DNA from: Ptychodera flava
Taxonomy: Eukaryota > Hemichordata > Enteropneusta > Ptychoderidae
Assembly: GCF_041260155.1 (NCBI RefSeq)
Contig: NC_091930.1
Span: 22,656,237-22,720,236, forward strand
Reading direction: 5' to 3'
DNA length: 64,000 nt
Shown one piece after another: positions 48,301 to 59,329 of this stretch. Numbering within the stretch: position 1 is the first letter of the stretch; each line of letters starts with the position of its first letter. Under the pieces are notes generated by a model. It ran no database searches. It was not told the origin of the DNA and saw only the letters and a list, made by a program, of their open reading frames with translations. A program made the translations under genes and the position numbers.

Positions 48301-50679
48301 GACTTCTTTTACCTCAATCTGCCATTGGGATATCCAATTTTTGCTCCATGTGTAGAGCACAATGTGATATGATAGCAAGAGGGTTAGAGAAACACTGATG
48401 TGTATGCAGCACTGGAAATAGAAAGCCAGTGTCAGCAGTGGTCAACAGATACCGGTACAGAACACTGGAACAACATGTATAGCAGCTCTGTTTGCAAATA
48501 GTTGCTTTTAACCTTTTGAACCTTGACCTCAAGGTGACTTATGACATTCACATGGTGAGTAACCCCTGAGTTGGGGGTCAAAGGGTTGATACTGATGCTG
48601 TGAAGCTCAGTACAAGAGAAGATGAAGTATGCTGGGTGAGAGCTGGCTTGCACTGGTAGACATAAGTTAAGGCTGGCCCAAGCACTGGTAGATACTGGTT
48701 AAAGGACAGTGCCCTCTAGGGGATCCAACAAGGGTTCATGATATAAGCACTGGTAGGAGCTACAATTACAGAAATGAATACTGGTTCTATAACTTCCATG
48801 TAACCAGTGTGTGAACATCAAAACCAAAAATGTATTTTAATCAACTTACAACTTTATCGTCTGATTTCATCTGTTGAACTTCTTTCCTGGCCTTGAGACC
48901 CTTGAATCCTGCCTGTATCTTGACTGCCGCCTTTTCTACCTCTGGATCGTTCAGGTCAATGTCAATTTCCTCCTCTTCTTGTTTGGCTTCTTCTTCTTTC
49001 CTGTGGACATGCACCAGACAAGGAATCATAACATCAGATCCGATAAAAAACAGCTGATGACTTCCAATATATCAATCTGCACATATCTCTATGTAAGTGT
49101 ATGTACATATGTGTAAGCATTGCCTACCATATTTACTGCATATTTTTCATAAAACGTTGCAATATACTAGAAGTTGCAAAATTATTATAATTCAACTGTG
49201 TTCCATTGCCATTACTGTTGAACATGAACTACCGGTATATATGTTAATTTCTTGAACTGAAAGTTTGAACTGATGAAATAAATGTATTACTCTACACCAA
49301 GCTTTTCAAGAGATGAACTTAACCTCTATCTTGGATTTTTTTAACAACGGTGAAAAAGTGAAGTCTTTCATGTCTTGTATTGAGTATTTTTATTGGTTGA
49401 TTTCAAAATGAAAATAAAAACATCAATTACTGACGACATGATATTCTTATAGTACCAGTACAGTCCTATCAGACTGCATTCAGATTAACCCTTTGAGCAC
49501 CATAGTCAATTGTTATCATATCTATGAAATGTAACACAGACACTTTTTTTCAGTTTCAGACAATTTTTTTCCAGGTTTTCCTAAAAATTTTATCACAAAC
49601 TGTCACCAAAGGAAAGTTATATCCATTTGATCCAAAATTATCAAAAAATTACAGAAAAATTCATAACATCGGAAAACTGATGCACAAAAATTTTGGTGGG
49701 AAAAATTACAGATCTCAAAGGGATTTAACAATATATTATATGACCTTTGATGTCACCGTCACCTTTGATGGGAAACCATGCAATCTTCAGGTTTTACCTC
49801 AGAATATAATATTTTTCAAGAATTTCATGTGTTGACAAAAAAGTAACAATTTTCTACATGTATCAAGGTGCAAGTAGTGCTTACTTCATTTCTGCAACTT
49901 TTTCCCTTGCCTGCTGACCTCTGACCCCTGCCTGGATTTTTGTAGCTGCTTCCTGTTGTTGAGGGTCGCTGGTGTCGCCGATGTTCTCCTAGAAGAGGAC
50001 AAACAACACAAAAGAGCGTGGCAAAATATAAAACAAAAAATAACAACAGAACAGGAAATGTAATGGGTGAGAAACATGAAATTGAGCAACCAAACGTCAT
50101 GCATGTTGGAATTTTTATTTGTATGGCAAACTCCATGCTCACATTTATGTGGTGGGGGGAGTGGTGATGGTTCATGGAATGGCATTGAATGAATTTCAAA
50201 ATGCAAACATAATGTACGGTACTGGTATGATATGAGTTTGAGTTGATGGATGTTATGGTTGCAATGGGGCTTTTGATGTCACATGTTCTTGACAGAACAT
50301 ACACAAATTGCTACGACAGCAATTTTGGCGATGAAACCACCAAAATTTCAAAACGTAGTGTTTGTAATGGAAGAGAGACTAAGATATGAGAGTGCATGTA
50401 TGAATAAACAACAAATCCCCTGGAATGTGTGAACTATTAGGGATGAACAGAGTTTTGCAGGGAGGAAAGGGAATAGCAAGCAATGGAAGGAAGACTGATT
50501 CATGCAAATTGAGGATGGGTGGGGGGGGAGGGTAGGGGGTTGAGATGGAATCCAGGTTGTGGTAGTGGCACTGGCTGGATGGAGCTGTACAGAAATGAGG
50601 GAGTTGTCATTCTCACATGTTTGGAGCGTCGGGATAGCTTGGAGCCGCCCTTTCCCATGTTAAGTGTGGGTGGAGTTGT
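26535..50679 (-). CDS. Modular multi-IQ acidic protein, neuromodulin/igloo-like
   Basis: Fifteen exons in transcript order: 50679-50617 (ATG 50658), 49988-49885, 49000-48850, 47760-47695, 47379-47323, 46465-46373, 41618-41574, 40725-40681, 40270-40226, 39866-39822, 39038-38991, 38214-38170, 36926-35872, 32745-32608, 27375-26535 (TAA). Phases close exactly if single-base indels near 36005 and 27183 are discounted, giving ~939 residues. The N-terminus MGKGGSKLSRRSKH fits a myristoylation signal with basic residues. IQ motifs number 11: one as KIQAGVRGQQAREKV, ten as AAVKIQAGFKGFKARKEV-like units preceded by DIDLNDPEVE. IQ motifs bind calmodulin. The rest is Glu/Ala/Pro-rich and probably disordered. 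Membrane-tethered IQ protein with an acidic tail recalls GAP-43/neuromodulin and Drosophila igloo; that assignment is inference. A CAG acceptor at 50682-50680 implies an upstream non-coding exon. Confidence 0.85.
29996..30334 (+). mobile_element. AAGGTAG-family miniature element, full copy
   Basis: It starts TAAGGTAGGACGTGCCTCG and ends CGAGGTGCATACTACCTTAA; these ends are inverted repeats with few mismatches. The interior has TGATCTACCACTTGTGGGGG and GTGGCCATTTTGAATTTCAA. It is ~339 bp and non-coding. The inverted ends and repeated interior mark it as a MITE-type DNA element. Confidence 0.82.
31014..31101. mobile_element. CCCTTTCACC-family palindromic miniature element
   Basis: AACCCTTTCACACCCACC at the left and GGTGGTGAAAGGGTT at the right form inverted ends around ~55 bases. 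88 bp in total. Confidence 0.72.
32608..32745 (-). CDS. Multi-IQ gene exon 14, single IQ unit
   Basis: 138 nt, phase 0-0, beginning GEGKAAEQEEEVDIDLNDPE and containing AAVKIQAGFKGLKARKEV before donor GTATGA. It is a self-contained one-unit cassette, probably duplicated from the seven-unit exon or the reverse. Confidence 0.8.
32746..35871. other. Intron of the multi-IQ gene
   Basis: 3.1 kb between exons 14 and 13. Several short minus-strand frames (for example 34955-35200) do not resemble known proteins and lack both splice signals. A GEAQ-coding 12-nt stretch before a donor near 33217 is too short to call an exon. Confidence 0.5.
35872..36926 (-). CDS. Large exon with seven tandem IQ units
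   Basis: Seven copies of DIDLNDPEVEKAAVKIQAGF followed by KGxKARK and a variable KEGEGK/EEE linker of differing length. Its 1055 nt becomes a multiple of three only if one G is restored in the purine run read from about 36012 to 35996, just before the seventh unit; that unit is then fully in frame and ends at a good donor. Both ends are phase 0. Confidence 0.85.
36927..38169. other. Intron of the multi-IQ gene, no features
   Basis: 1.2 kb of AT-rich sequence between the 36926 acceptor and the 38170 donor. I see no additional cassette exon. Confidence 0.5.
39451..39556 (+). repeat. 22-bp minisatellite
   Basis: Nearly five copies of a 22-base unit reading TGGCATGGATCACATGGTTA plus TG, the first with a single substitution (GTCATG). 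It is intronic within the multi-IQ gene. 22 is not a multiple of 3, so the open frame through it is chance. Confidence 0.9.
41138..41376 (+). mobile_element. AAGGTAG-family miniature element, shortened copy
   Basis: It starts TTTAAGGTAGAATGTGCC and ends GGCACATACTACCTTAA, with a shortened interior retaining CTTGTGGGGGTTCAT, TAATTTATTTCTCTGGTAC and GGTGACCTCTGATTTTTCC. It lies in the intron between two cassette exons. Confidence 0.78.
42785..45581 (-). mobile_element. hAT-superfamily transposon, degenerate, inside a multi-IQ intron
   Basis: Ends CAGGGTTTTACATCA (42785) and its inverted ATGTAAAACCCTG (to 45581) bound 2797 bp; ACTACT is repeated immediately outside both ends (42779-42784 and 45582-45587). 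The minus-strand transposase is split by stops and frameshifts. Order: N-terminus MAGRVKQADLRRFFGG (ATG 45246), a zinc-finger-like block with ECGVC and TLTRHQDSKSH (~45050-44890), a block with IGIMLDET (~44600), IYGLGTDGAAVMTGRLNGLG (~44380), EATSVRWLSVESAVKM (~44100), and the C-terminal dimerisation signature VIPVSSAPCERAF (~43340). This resembles the ZNF862-like hAT group. The normal hAT duplication is 8 bp; here only 6 are visible. Confidence 0.85.
45690..46120. repeat. (TATG)n microsatellite with CTAT end
   Basis: About 430 bases of TATG tetranucleotide interrupted by TACCGGTA, TACCCCCATG and TACTG variants, passing into CTAT near 46100. The Met-Tyr-Val-Cys frames are artefacts. It lies in the same intron as the hAT element, just beyond its end. 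Confidence 0.95.
47761..48849. other. Intron of the multi-IQ gene
   Basis: 1.1 kb between exons 3 and 4. An inverted pair AACCTTTTGAACC (about 48510) and GGTCAAAGGGTT (about 48595) may be a small element. No exon seen. Confidence 0.4.
49485..49729. mobile_element. AACCCTTTGAGC-family miniature element, copy 1
   Basis: It begins TTAACCCTTTGAGCACCATA and ends AATTTTGGTGGGAAAAATTA with CTCAAAGGGATT. The interior shares ordered words with the reverse-oriented copy at 61653-61866. 245 bp, intronic. Confidence 0.75.
49885..49988 (-). CDS. Multi-IQ gene exon 2, first and most divergent IQ motif
   Basis: It encodes ENIGDTSDPQQQEAATKIQA followed by GVRGQQAREKVAEM. This IQ differs from the ten later units (AATKIQAGVRG versus AAVKIQAGFKG) and resembles the neuromodulin/neurogranin type. 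It is 104 nt, phase 0 in and 2 out, matching the 1-base start of the next exon at 49000. Confidence 0.8.
50617..50658 (-). CDS. First coding exon of the multi-IQ gene, myristoylation-type N-terminus
   Basis: It encodes MGKGGSKLSRRSKH before the donor GTGAGA. Gly2, Ser6 and Lys7 fit the N-myristoyltransferase consensus, and the following Arg/Lys cluster would favour acidic membranes. The ATG has A at -3 and G at +4. Ending in phase 0, it joins the exon 49988-49885 without a frame change. Confidence 0.7.
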
Positions 50680-52328
50680 CTGCAAGGGAACAGAGTCGTG
50701 AGCTGTGTATAAGTCATGTGGAAAGAAAAAAAGAAGTATTAGACGACAGAAGTTGGTGCGCAGGATGTGTTAATTGGTGAGTTCTGGAAACTTTGTATAG
50801 GAGGGTCATTGTGTTTGGACTGACTGAGTAATAGCTGGAGACCAAGTGGTTCCTTGAGTACTGTGATTTTACACTGGGGCCCTCATACATACATACAGTT
50901 GGTGATAAACCTCTGACACTGAAAGTTACAATCTCTTTGCTCAAACTTAGTTTTCTTCCTTTTCGACAACTCTGAACAGTTCTCTCTCATAATCCTAAAA
51001 AAATTCAGGGGTCTCTGCGCAGTTTTGGATCCAAAAGACAAATTAACTAAAATTTAACAGAACACTACTGAGATGGTAAAAAAAGTTCAGATCTGTCCCA
51101 TTGCTGCATTCTACCGTATAATCCTATATGTACAGTAACTGCTATCACTGATGTTACAGAAACAAGTCACGCAGCAACCGTCTATCTCTTGCCATATCAT
51201 ATATGGATTCATATGCAACTTTGTGGTGATAGACTGAAGATCTGGTTTCAGTGTATCTTTAAAACTTGAACCTCAAACGTAAACTTTTCAATTATAAAAA
51301 GCTGTGCTACATGTAGGTCAGTCATAACATTGTTTGGTTAGCATGAATGAGTGTTTAGTTACTTAACAGTGAGGCAGTAATAATTTACTGGTATATCAGT
51401 TTAAAGTACATGTAATTATATGTAAAACTTGAAATATTTTACATATACTGTAACATATATATGTGCACGTGAATGTTTAATCACCTAATATCAGTATAAT
51501 TGCCTGGCAAATCGTACTGGCTGTTGCAGATGCATGTGGTCAGTAAAAGTACATTTACCAATAGTCAAGAGAATAGGATACATGTATCTATTATACCATT
51601 TAATGCATTAAACATAATTCAGAATAAAATTGGATACATGATGACAAATGTGATTAAAAGTGTACGTATTTCAGTTAGTCATGATCTAATTACAAAGCTC
51701 CCGTCACGGGATCTGAAACCGAATCTGGTTCTGAAACTGTATTTGACAACGGAAGCTTTCCTCAGCTTTGTCAGAAACACACATTCATTTTAGAATGATA
51801 CCTTTGAGGGCATGTAAAGTAATTTTTGCTAAAGATGGGTGTGTATTTGAGTAATTTCCCCATACAGTTAAGTTTTACACTGTATATGTCAACAACGTAG
51901 ATGCGTGCTTGTCGTGACTGTAATCAAGCGGCTGAAATTTTTTCATTGACTTGCTCATCAAGGGTCCTATTCCCTTGGCCCATGTACACCTGTAATTACG
52001 GTGTTTGTCATTCTACATGGCACTCTTACTAATGTTTAAAGGACTCAAGAGAATACTGATGACATCACATGTACAGTCTGAGCACAGAGTCGGCATGAAA
52101 ACCCTCTTTTCACCCGCTTGTCATTTTTGTGTTTTTGCAAAAAAAAATTATAAACATTCAGTTCATGTTAGACCAGGAATTTGCAGAATTGATTTTTGAG
52201 GGATAACAGTCTATAACAGATTGAAACAATCATAAAAATTTGTAAGCGGGAAAAAATTGTGAATATTCTGGAACGCATACATGCTGTACTTGTATACATG
52301 TACACTAATAGAGCAGTTATCTAACTTT

Positions 52329-52416
52329 ACCCTTTCACCCCCAGTTCCCTGTATACAGGTCCAACTTTACCATAGAAAACAATGGATTTGGGACAAACCA
52401 TGGTGGTGAAAGGGTT
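52329..52416. mobile_element. CCCTTTCACC-family palindromic miniature element
   Basis: ACCCTTTCACCCCCA at the left and TGGTGGTGAAAGGGTT at the right are inverted, enclosing CAATGGATTTGGGACAAACC, which is shared with the copy at 19553. Confidence 0.75.
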
Positions 52417-55185
52417 TTAAACACTGCTTGAGCACAGACAGTCTCAGTAATATCCACCACCTGCCACTGAATACAGATGATCAAGAGATGACATGTCATA
52501 CGGGATTTCTGAAAACCTCTTGAATTAGAAACCGCCACAGAAGATAAAATTCGATATTGTCTCCTTCATGGATAGACTGCAAGGTGAATATGAAACTGCC
52601 ATGAAAAGCTTGTCACTGACAAGACAGAAGGGACCCGATATAACCACCACTTATGTATCGTAGGAGCAGTTTATGGTGAAATTCACGGAGATATGTCATC
52701 CCTGAAGCACTCTTTGGCGCAGTGTACGATGAAGATAAGCGGACAGAGAGGGTGGCGAAAACACCTGCTCACTTTCCATAAGATATCTGACATTTCATCA
52801 GAAGCCGTCACGTACTGTATTCTCTATCATCTTGTATTTTATTATTTTTGGTGTGTACAATTCAAGAGTCTTTTCTTTTGCTGGTATTAGCTTGCATACA
52901 AACCGGTAAAGATCTAACAATGTCTCTTTTCCCCTTTAACCCCACATCCTACCAGAGGGTGTAATCTGCTTCAGGTAAACTTTGCCCAAATCAAACAACA
53001 GAGTGGTCACTGTGGGTAAAATAAATTTGTCATTCAAATTGGAATAACACCTGTAAAGATCTGTGTCCCTTTAATAATGAAGTAATTTAATGCAAAACTC
53101 AAAACAGTAAATTTTAAACTTTTGCTCTTTGCTCTTTCTAACCAAACAGCAAAATTTTGGATTAAACTACAAGTCGGAAACAGAATCTAAACTAGAAATT
53201 GAAATGACGTATTTCAATGGAGAAACACTATAAAATTCATGAGGCTACCGTACAGCATGGTGTCTCAAAGGCAGGTTCTGCCTGAACACCCAACGTTCAT
53301 AGTATACAGGGAATTTGAAGCTTTGTAGGTAAATGAAACTTTCAAAATGGCAAAACGAGGTTATCTCAGAGATTACGCTACAGTGAGTATGTAATCACAC
53401 ACGGTACTGATAGTTTTCTTTCAAAATGTCAAACAGAAGCTTTACTCAACACAGTGATAACATAATTTATTCCATTCAATGACGGGGAAACAACTTTTCC
53501 AGGCTGTGGGATTCCAGCCGAGATTTCCCTTTATCACTCTCACTAGGGTACCTGTGTATTAATTATGCAACAGGTACAGGGGCACTGTTTGGATTGGCTA
53601 GCCACAGTCATGTGACCATTTGCTCATTAACATACCGGTATGAGTTTAAAGACGTGTTCATAATTACTAGAGCCAATTTCACACTGATAATGAATTGATC
53701 TCCCTTGACTGCTGTCTCATCTAATTTCTCAAACAAACTCATCTCCTGAGTTTGCAGGGCAATGTTGAGTGGATTTGACCTAAGATTTTGTCTTGGGAGT
53801 TGCAAGTAATTACCTACGGATGCAAGGTTTTGTACCGTTATACTATACGGAAGTCAACAGCCATCATGATTGATACATTAAATGATTTGTGTTTTGTTAA
53901 ATACGATGTGCGATATTAAGAGATTGTAGTGCTAGTAAAGAGTCTTACTTCCAAGTGAAATTATTCAATGTGCTGTCAATACCATCTTTAACCCCCCCCC
54001 CCCACCCCAGACTACATGTACCTCAAAATGTACGATACCGCCTCACCAAATGTACGTCATGACTTAATTGCTTGTAGATACCACTGCTAATGGAAAGACA
54101 GACATTCACTTACTAGTGGTACACTAACTGGTATGTTACATGCAAATACAAAACATACGCAGCTAAAGTTCTTGTAACACGGTCAACAAATGTCTAGAGT
54201 ATTTCAAATTCACGTGGAAACAAGTTTTCTCAGAAACTGTATGAATTGGCCTGACTGAAATGTGCTTTGCGTTTTATGGTACCAGAAAGACCTGCCATGT
54301 GCATGGGAGTGAATACACTGGCAAATGGACTTGAAATACCGGTACATGTAGTAGTACTGTAGTGTTTTCTCTGCATGTTCACTGAATGGGGTAATTTCTG
54401 CCCTAATCATCAAAATTAGGGAGGCAGACTTGACATTTAAGGGGACAGACACAACAGCAAATACACAGGTCACTACACATATGCGTTTGGGTCACCAGAT
54501 ACATATGGGCGTATTTGCTTGCTCTGTTTTGTGCGCGATTTCACACTGTCAGTAACTTTTAAATTCAGAAAATGGCTTGAAATGCGCAATTTACGCAATT
54601 GCGCAGTCGAGAGAAAATCCTGTGTACATGTACATATATACATGATAATACAAGGCATTCACTGATGCTTATTTTCAGTGTATTGAAGCTTGGTATCATG
54701 TGATCCTCCACATCTATTAGCTTATCTATATACCAATGATACATTTTACACACTTTTGAAGCAATTTTCCAGGTTCAAAAAAGAATAACAGTTACTAAAT
54801 TTAACATCATCCATCAAGCCTCCTGGTTAAGAATTTGAAAGACCATTCTGGACTGGCTTTTATACACATGTAATTCTTCTTAAATATCTTTTGAAACGAG
54901 AGGTCTTTTCTTGCAGTCATATTTCAAAATTTCCAATAGATGAGGGGATTCCGCGTATGCCATATTTGTCATCAATTATTCATTACTGAGATATCAGTCA
55001 TGAATTCAATTACTGTCACACATAAATCACTCCTTTTTATCTTATCAGAAGCGGCTGACGAACGACATAGAAAAAACTCATAATTGCATAAAATTATGGA
55101 TTGAGATCACTCTGTGTGACAGATACAATGTTCAAATGTCTGGGCAGTTTTGAAGTTGGCATGTGTCTTAAGCCTACACCAGTCT

Positions 55186-55280
55186 ACCCTTTTAACCACC
55201 ATGGTTTGGCCACAAGCCATTATGATGTATGCGGACCTGTTCATCGGCAATTGGCAAATGGGGGGGGGGGGGGGGGGGGG
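55186..55280. mobile_element. CCCTTTCACC-family element ending in poly-G
   Basis: ACCCTTTTAACCACCATGGT followed by TTGGCCACAAGCC and GCGGACCTGTTCATCGGCAA parallels the copy at 60923. The right end is replaced by 21 consecutive G (55260-55280). Confidence 0.6.
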
Positions 55281-58200
55281 AATCAAAGTATTAAAATTGT
55301 CAGCACTGGAAAATTTCAGAAAATAATCATGTAATCCTGATTGAGGTACTCTAGGAGGGATTGGGTGCAGCATTTCCGACTCTTCTCTTCACCATGGATG
55401 GTATCCTGTTACTAAAGCCCTGTGATCGCGGTCACGTTGCCACAAGCCTTGCTTAATGCCCCGTCATATTTCACCGTCTTTACTTGTCAGTGCGACTTTG
55501 TGCCGATTCTTTGCGTTCCACATTTTCCTGGATTCAAAAGTTAGCTTTGTGTCCTATCAGCTCATATATCAGAGCTGATGTAAATGTCGGAAAACGAACG
55601 ATCGATGAATAAAGATATTTATCTGCTAAAAAAAAAACAAATTTTCAATTTATTCATGGGCTATCAGATAATTGGTTAGGTCAAACACAGGAACTGAGCT
55701 GGCATTTATTGCTGTTAGTTCAATGGTAAATTACAGAATGCATCTATCAGTTGGTTGGATGTGTATCCCAGCATATCGCTGCTGTACGGTATCTTTTTTT
55801 AAACCCAGAAAATCACTCTTTATCGGAAAATAATGGTAGGATTTTCATCTGCATCAACAATATAAATATCACATGGGTGAATAACAATAAATGCAACACT
55901 TTCACCCCCCCCCCCCTTTGCTCATGAGTGGTATCAACCACGCCATGGACTTCAGTGGGGTTTGAGCACATTGTGGTTTCAGGAAAAAGGGGTTGAATTG
56001 TCACTTTATCTGCTCAAAAGAACATGTTACTGGTATGTAAGAAATGACCAATTTTCAAAAATTCAACATTCCAAGCGAGAATGTTTGCAAGGAGGGAATA
56101 CAAAAGCCTATATGGCTATACAATCAATGTAACAACTGCCTGATGAATTTATAATTAGTTTGACAGGACATGACTAATGACAAGCAATTGTGCCCTAATT
56201 TGTAATGCCACTCACGTTTCCAGCAAGTTACCCGTAAAAAAATTCGAGAGGATATTATACGAGCCGCGTCTGTTTGTTTTCTCGGAAACTTCCATTAATT
56301 TCATTCAAATGTGAATTCACCGCAGCAAAGTGAAATATTACAAGGGGCAAGAAGAACTGAAAAAAATCAACCACAAAGCTGTTATCAAAAAGAAACGCAT
56401 TCGTAAGATAATGTGACAGTATTCACACCGGTATTGGCGAATATTAACTTAACGTAATTGCGAAATGTAATTTGAGCTCGTCAATTTCACCTCAGGAAAT
56501 AATAACACCTGTCGTTTCGTAAGCGAAGCGGGTTCAGAAATACCTGAACTGGAGAACGTGACGTAAGACTAACAGGCAATGGAAAATGACTTTGCGGCAC
56601 AGCGATGTTTTGACTCAGGTGCCACATTGCTTGCACAGAAGAGGTCTGTTCTAATGGAAATGGAGATTTGCAATGAATATTTATTTAGTTATATTGGAAT
56701 TTCAGTTTAAGCTGTTCCGTAATCATTAGTCTTTTTATGTGTATTCCTTGGGTAAATGTGAGCAAAATTTTAATTTGTTGAAGGCACGAAGCTGCCAAAT
56801 CTCATTTTTCTCTCGCATCAATTTTTATGCCACCTTGAAATGTAGTTACTGTATTTCCAACAAAGTGCTTGTGAAGGTGTCCCTACAGCATTGATACATT
56901 ATAAAGACACACACGAGAAACTGGTTTGAAATGAACAAGTGAAGGTCAAGCATGGAGATTACTCATTATTTTCTGTTCAGCACTAACTGAGTCTGGTCCA
57001 CAGTGAAAATTGCAGCAGCACTGTGGGATATCGTAGACTAGTGAGCAGTGTTGCATCAATGTTTGGCTACTGAGACGGGCTGTTTGCCTACGATGATCCC
57101 GAAATTGAATGTACAGTAGTGCTTGTTGTAATGATGGGTTGTTCTGTGATGTGCTTGCGATGAGTCAATGGTGGACTGAATTATCGTTGTATCAATGTTC
57201 AGATGCAATTGAACAGCAAGTTATCAAATGTTGCGTTGCAGTGAGTCAGTGTTAGATTACAATTATGAAATGATGCGAGATAATTGTTGGTGCAGTAATG
57301 CACATTAGTTTGTCCTCAGACCAAAATGTTAGATTCTAACGATCTTAATGTTTGGTTAATGTGATTCAATGTTGGGTTAGTGATGCCATCATCATGTTAA
57401 CGTTAAATTCACTTAATGTTGGATCAATGTTGCTGCAATGTTGGATATTGCAGATCTGATCTTGAGAGCTGATTGTTTATCTGTACATGGGATAGAAATG
57501 ACACTGTATACCGGTACAGTACTTCTCCCCATCCACCCCCTCCCCCCGCAGACACAAGGTTACAAAGACCTACTATTTAAACTATCTTAGAATTGAACTA
57601 AAGCTGTCATGAGCTCAATGTTGCTTTGTGACATTGCATATCCTGCAGGTTAAAAGCAATTAACACAACCAATGGTAGTGGTAGGGTATAATGAATATAT
57701 CAGTCAAAGAAACATAAAAGCCGTAAATGAAAATTTCAAAAGTAGAAAAAGAATAAAAAGATTTATCTCAATGGACAGAAACACACAAAAAAGGCATTGA
57801 TAAGACATTGCCACTGCATTTTTATTTCAATGTCTCTTAATTTCTTTCTCTGAAGATTTTGTCCTTTCAATAAAATATTCCTATTTTCACAACAGAACAT
57901 TTAAATACCAGTAAAGCTTACATCAATGCAGACAACAGATGTTGCGCCTTGGTTTTTTCTTAAAGCGTTAATTAGCAATTTGCAAAGTACAGCTAATTCA
58001 GATATCCCCCTCTGGCCTCCGTGCATTTTTCAGCCGTGTACAATCCTCGGTGGAATATATTCTCATAACACTGCGCTGCATGGAACTCAATAATTAACAA
58101 ATTATTCCAGATCATCATGTTAAAGAAAACCATTTACTGTCTGTGGACTTATCATGCTTATACAAAATGCGTAATTTGCGACTAAATGTAGCCCACAGGC

Positions 58201-59154
58201 ATGGCACGGGTAAATTTAGAATCACATATAGATAAATGTTGGATTATCTTCCGTTGAAAAATTACATTTTTTGAGGTTGTCTGGTTGACATTGAAATACA
58301 AACTAAGCTCAAATACATATTCACAGGGGATAAGTGGGTTAAAAAAAGTCAAATTGATTCTAAATTGAAGACTCTAAAACACACTTTGGAAAAGGTTCAT
58401 ACATGCCAATTTTCGTTACTTCACATCTTTGAACATTTCCTGTGCAAGTTCTGCTAGAGTTTTTTACCTTTTACACTGAAATGTGACCAAAGACCACCGT
58501 CTATTTTATAAAATTTCATGTATCTAATATCCATGATTTTATGGCAATACTTGTTAAAAATTTGGAAAGTTATCAAATTACTCAGATAGGTTGGAGGAAA
58601 ATCCTTTTTTTTCTTTTTCTTCTTGTTGGCTGAGACCCATAAAACATCTTTAAATTTAGAACGTACACTCATTTTTTTTTTTAAATGTGAAATGTCTTAG
58701 GTCAGAGGGTTTTACTAAGGTGAGACAAGATACCAGAAAGACATTTTTATTTATTTCGCCTTCATCGTTCTGAAAACGAAATGCTTCTTTTTCATGATTT
58801 GAACTTCCCCACTTTTTTTAGCCCCTTCACTAGGCCCCATGAGTAAAGAAGATCCCTCTTGCAAGTTTACAATAAACCTGGCTGTTATCCGAGAAGTGGA
58901 TTGGGATTGAATAAAAAAATTGGTAATTTAAGCATTAACTGACACAGAACTGTAATGCGAGATCAACACACAGTACAAATTTCGCGGGATTAAATGTATC
59001 AGTACGAATGTTATGAAAACATCCCCTGGTTATAAGAGTTCTATACATTGAGACATTGTTGACACACTCACACAAAAATTTTTACCATTCACGAACTGTG
59101 TATACCCATTAAAGAGTGGGGACAAACAGGGACGATAGAAAATAACAGCCTTAC

Positions 59155-59329
59155 CTACTGCCGGTGTTGCGCGTTGCCTGTGTAATATGTCCAAAATTTC
59201 CGGGGGAAACAAAAGGTGGAAGAACTCAGTATTCCGATGGGAATTTCCACAGTAAGAGGCTAGGTTAAGTGGCAATTGACAGATGGGATTCCGTGTTGAA
59301 TCCGCATCAGTCAGCGTTTGGCTGATCAA
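59155..59329 (-). CDS. Candidate first coding exon of an unrecognised gene
   Basis: An ATG at 59329 opens 58 codons, read from 59329 down to a good donor (GTAAGG at 59154-59149) and ending in phase 1. The sequence (MISQTLTDADSTRNPICQLP, then LNLASYCGNSHRNTEFFHLL and LDILHRQRATPAV) looks like real protein, with a faint ankyrin-like LNLASYCGN. I found no partner exon in the window. Spliced to the 50679 acceptor it would stop before the multi-IQ ATG. Confidence 0.3.
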
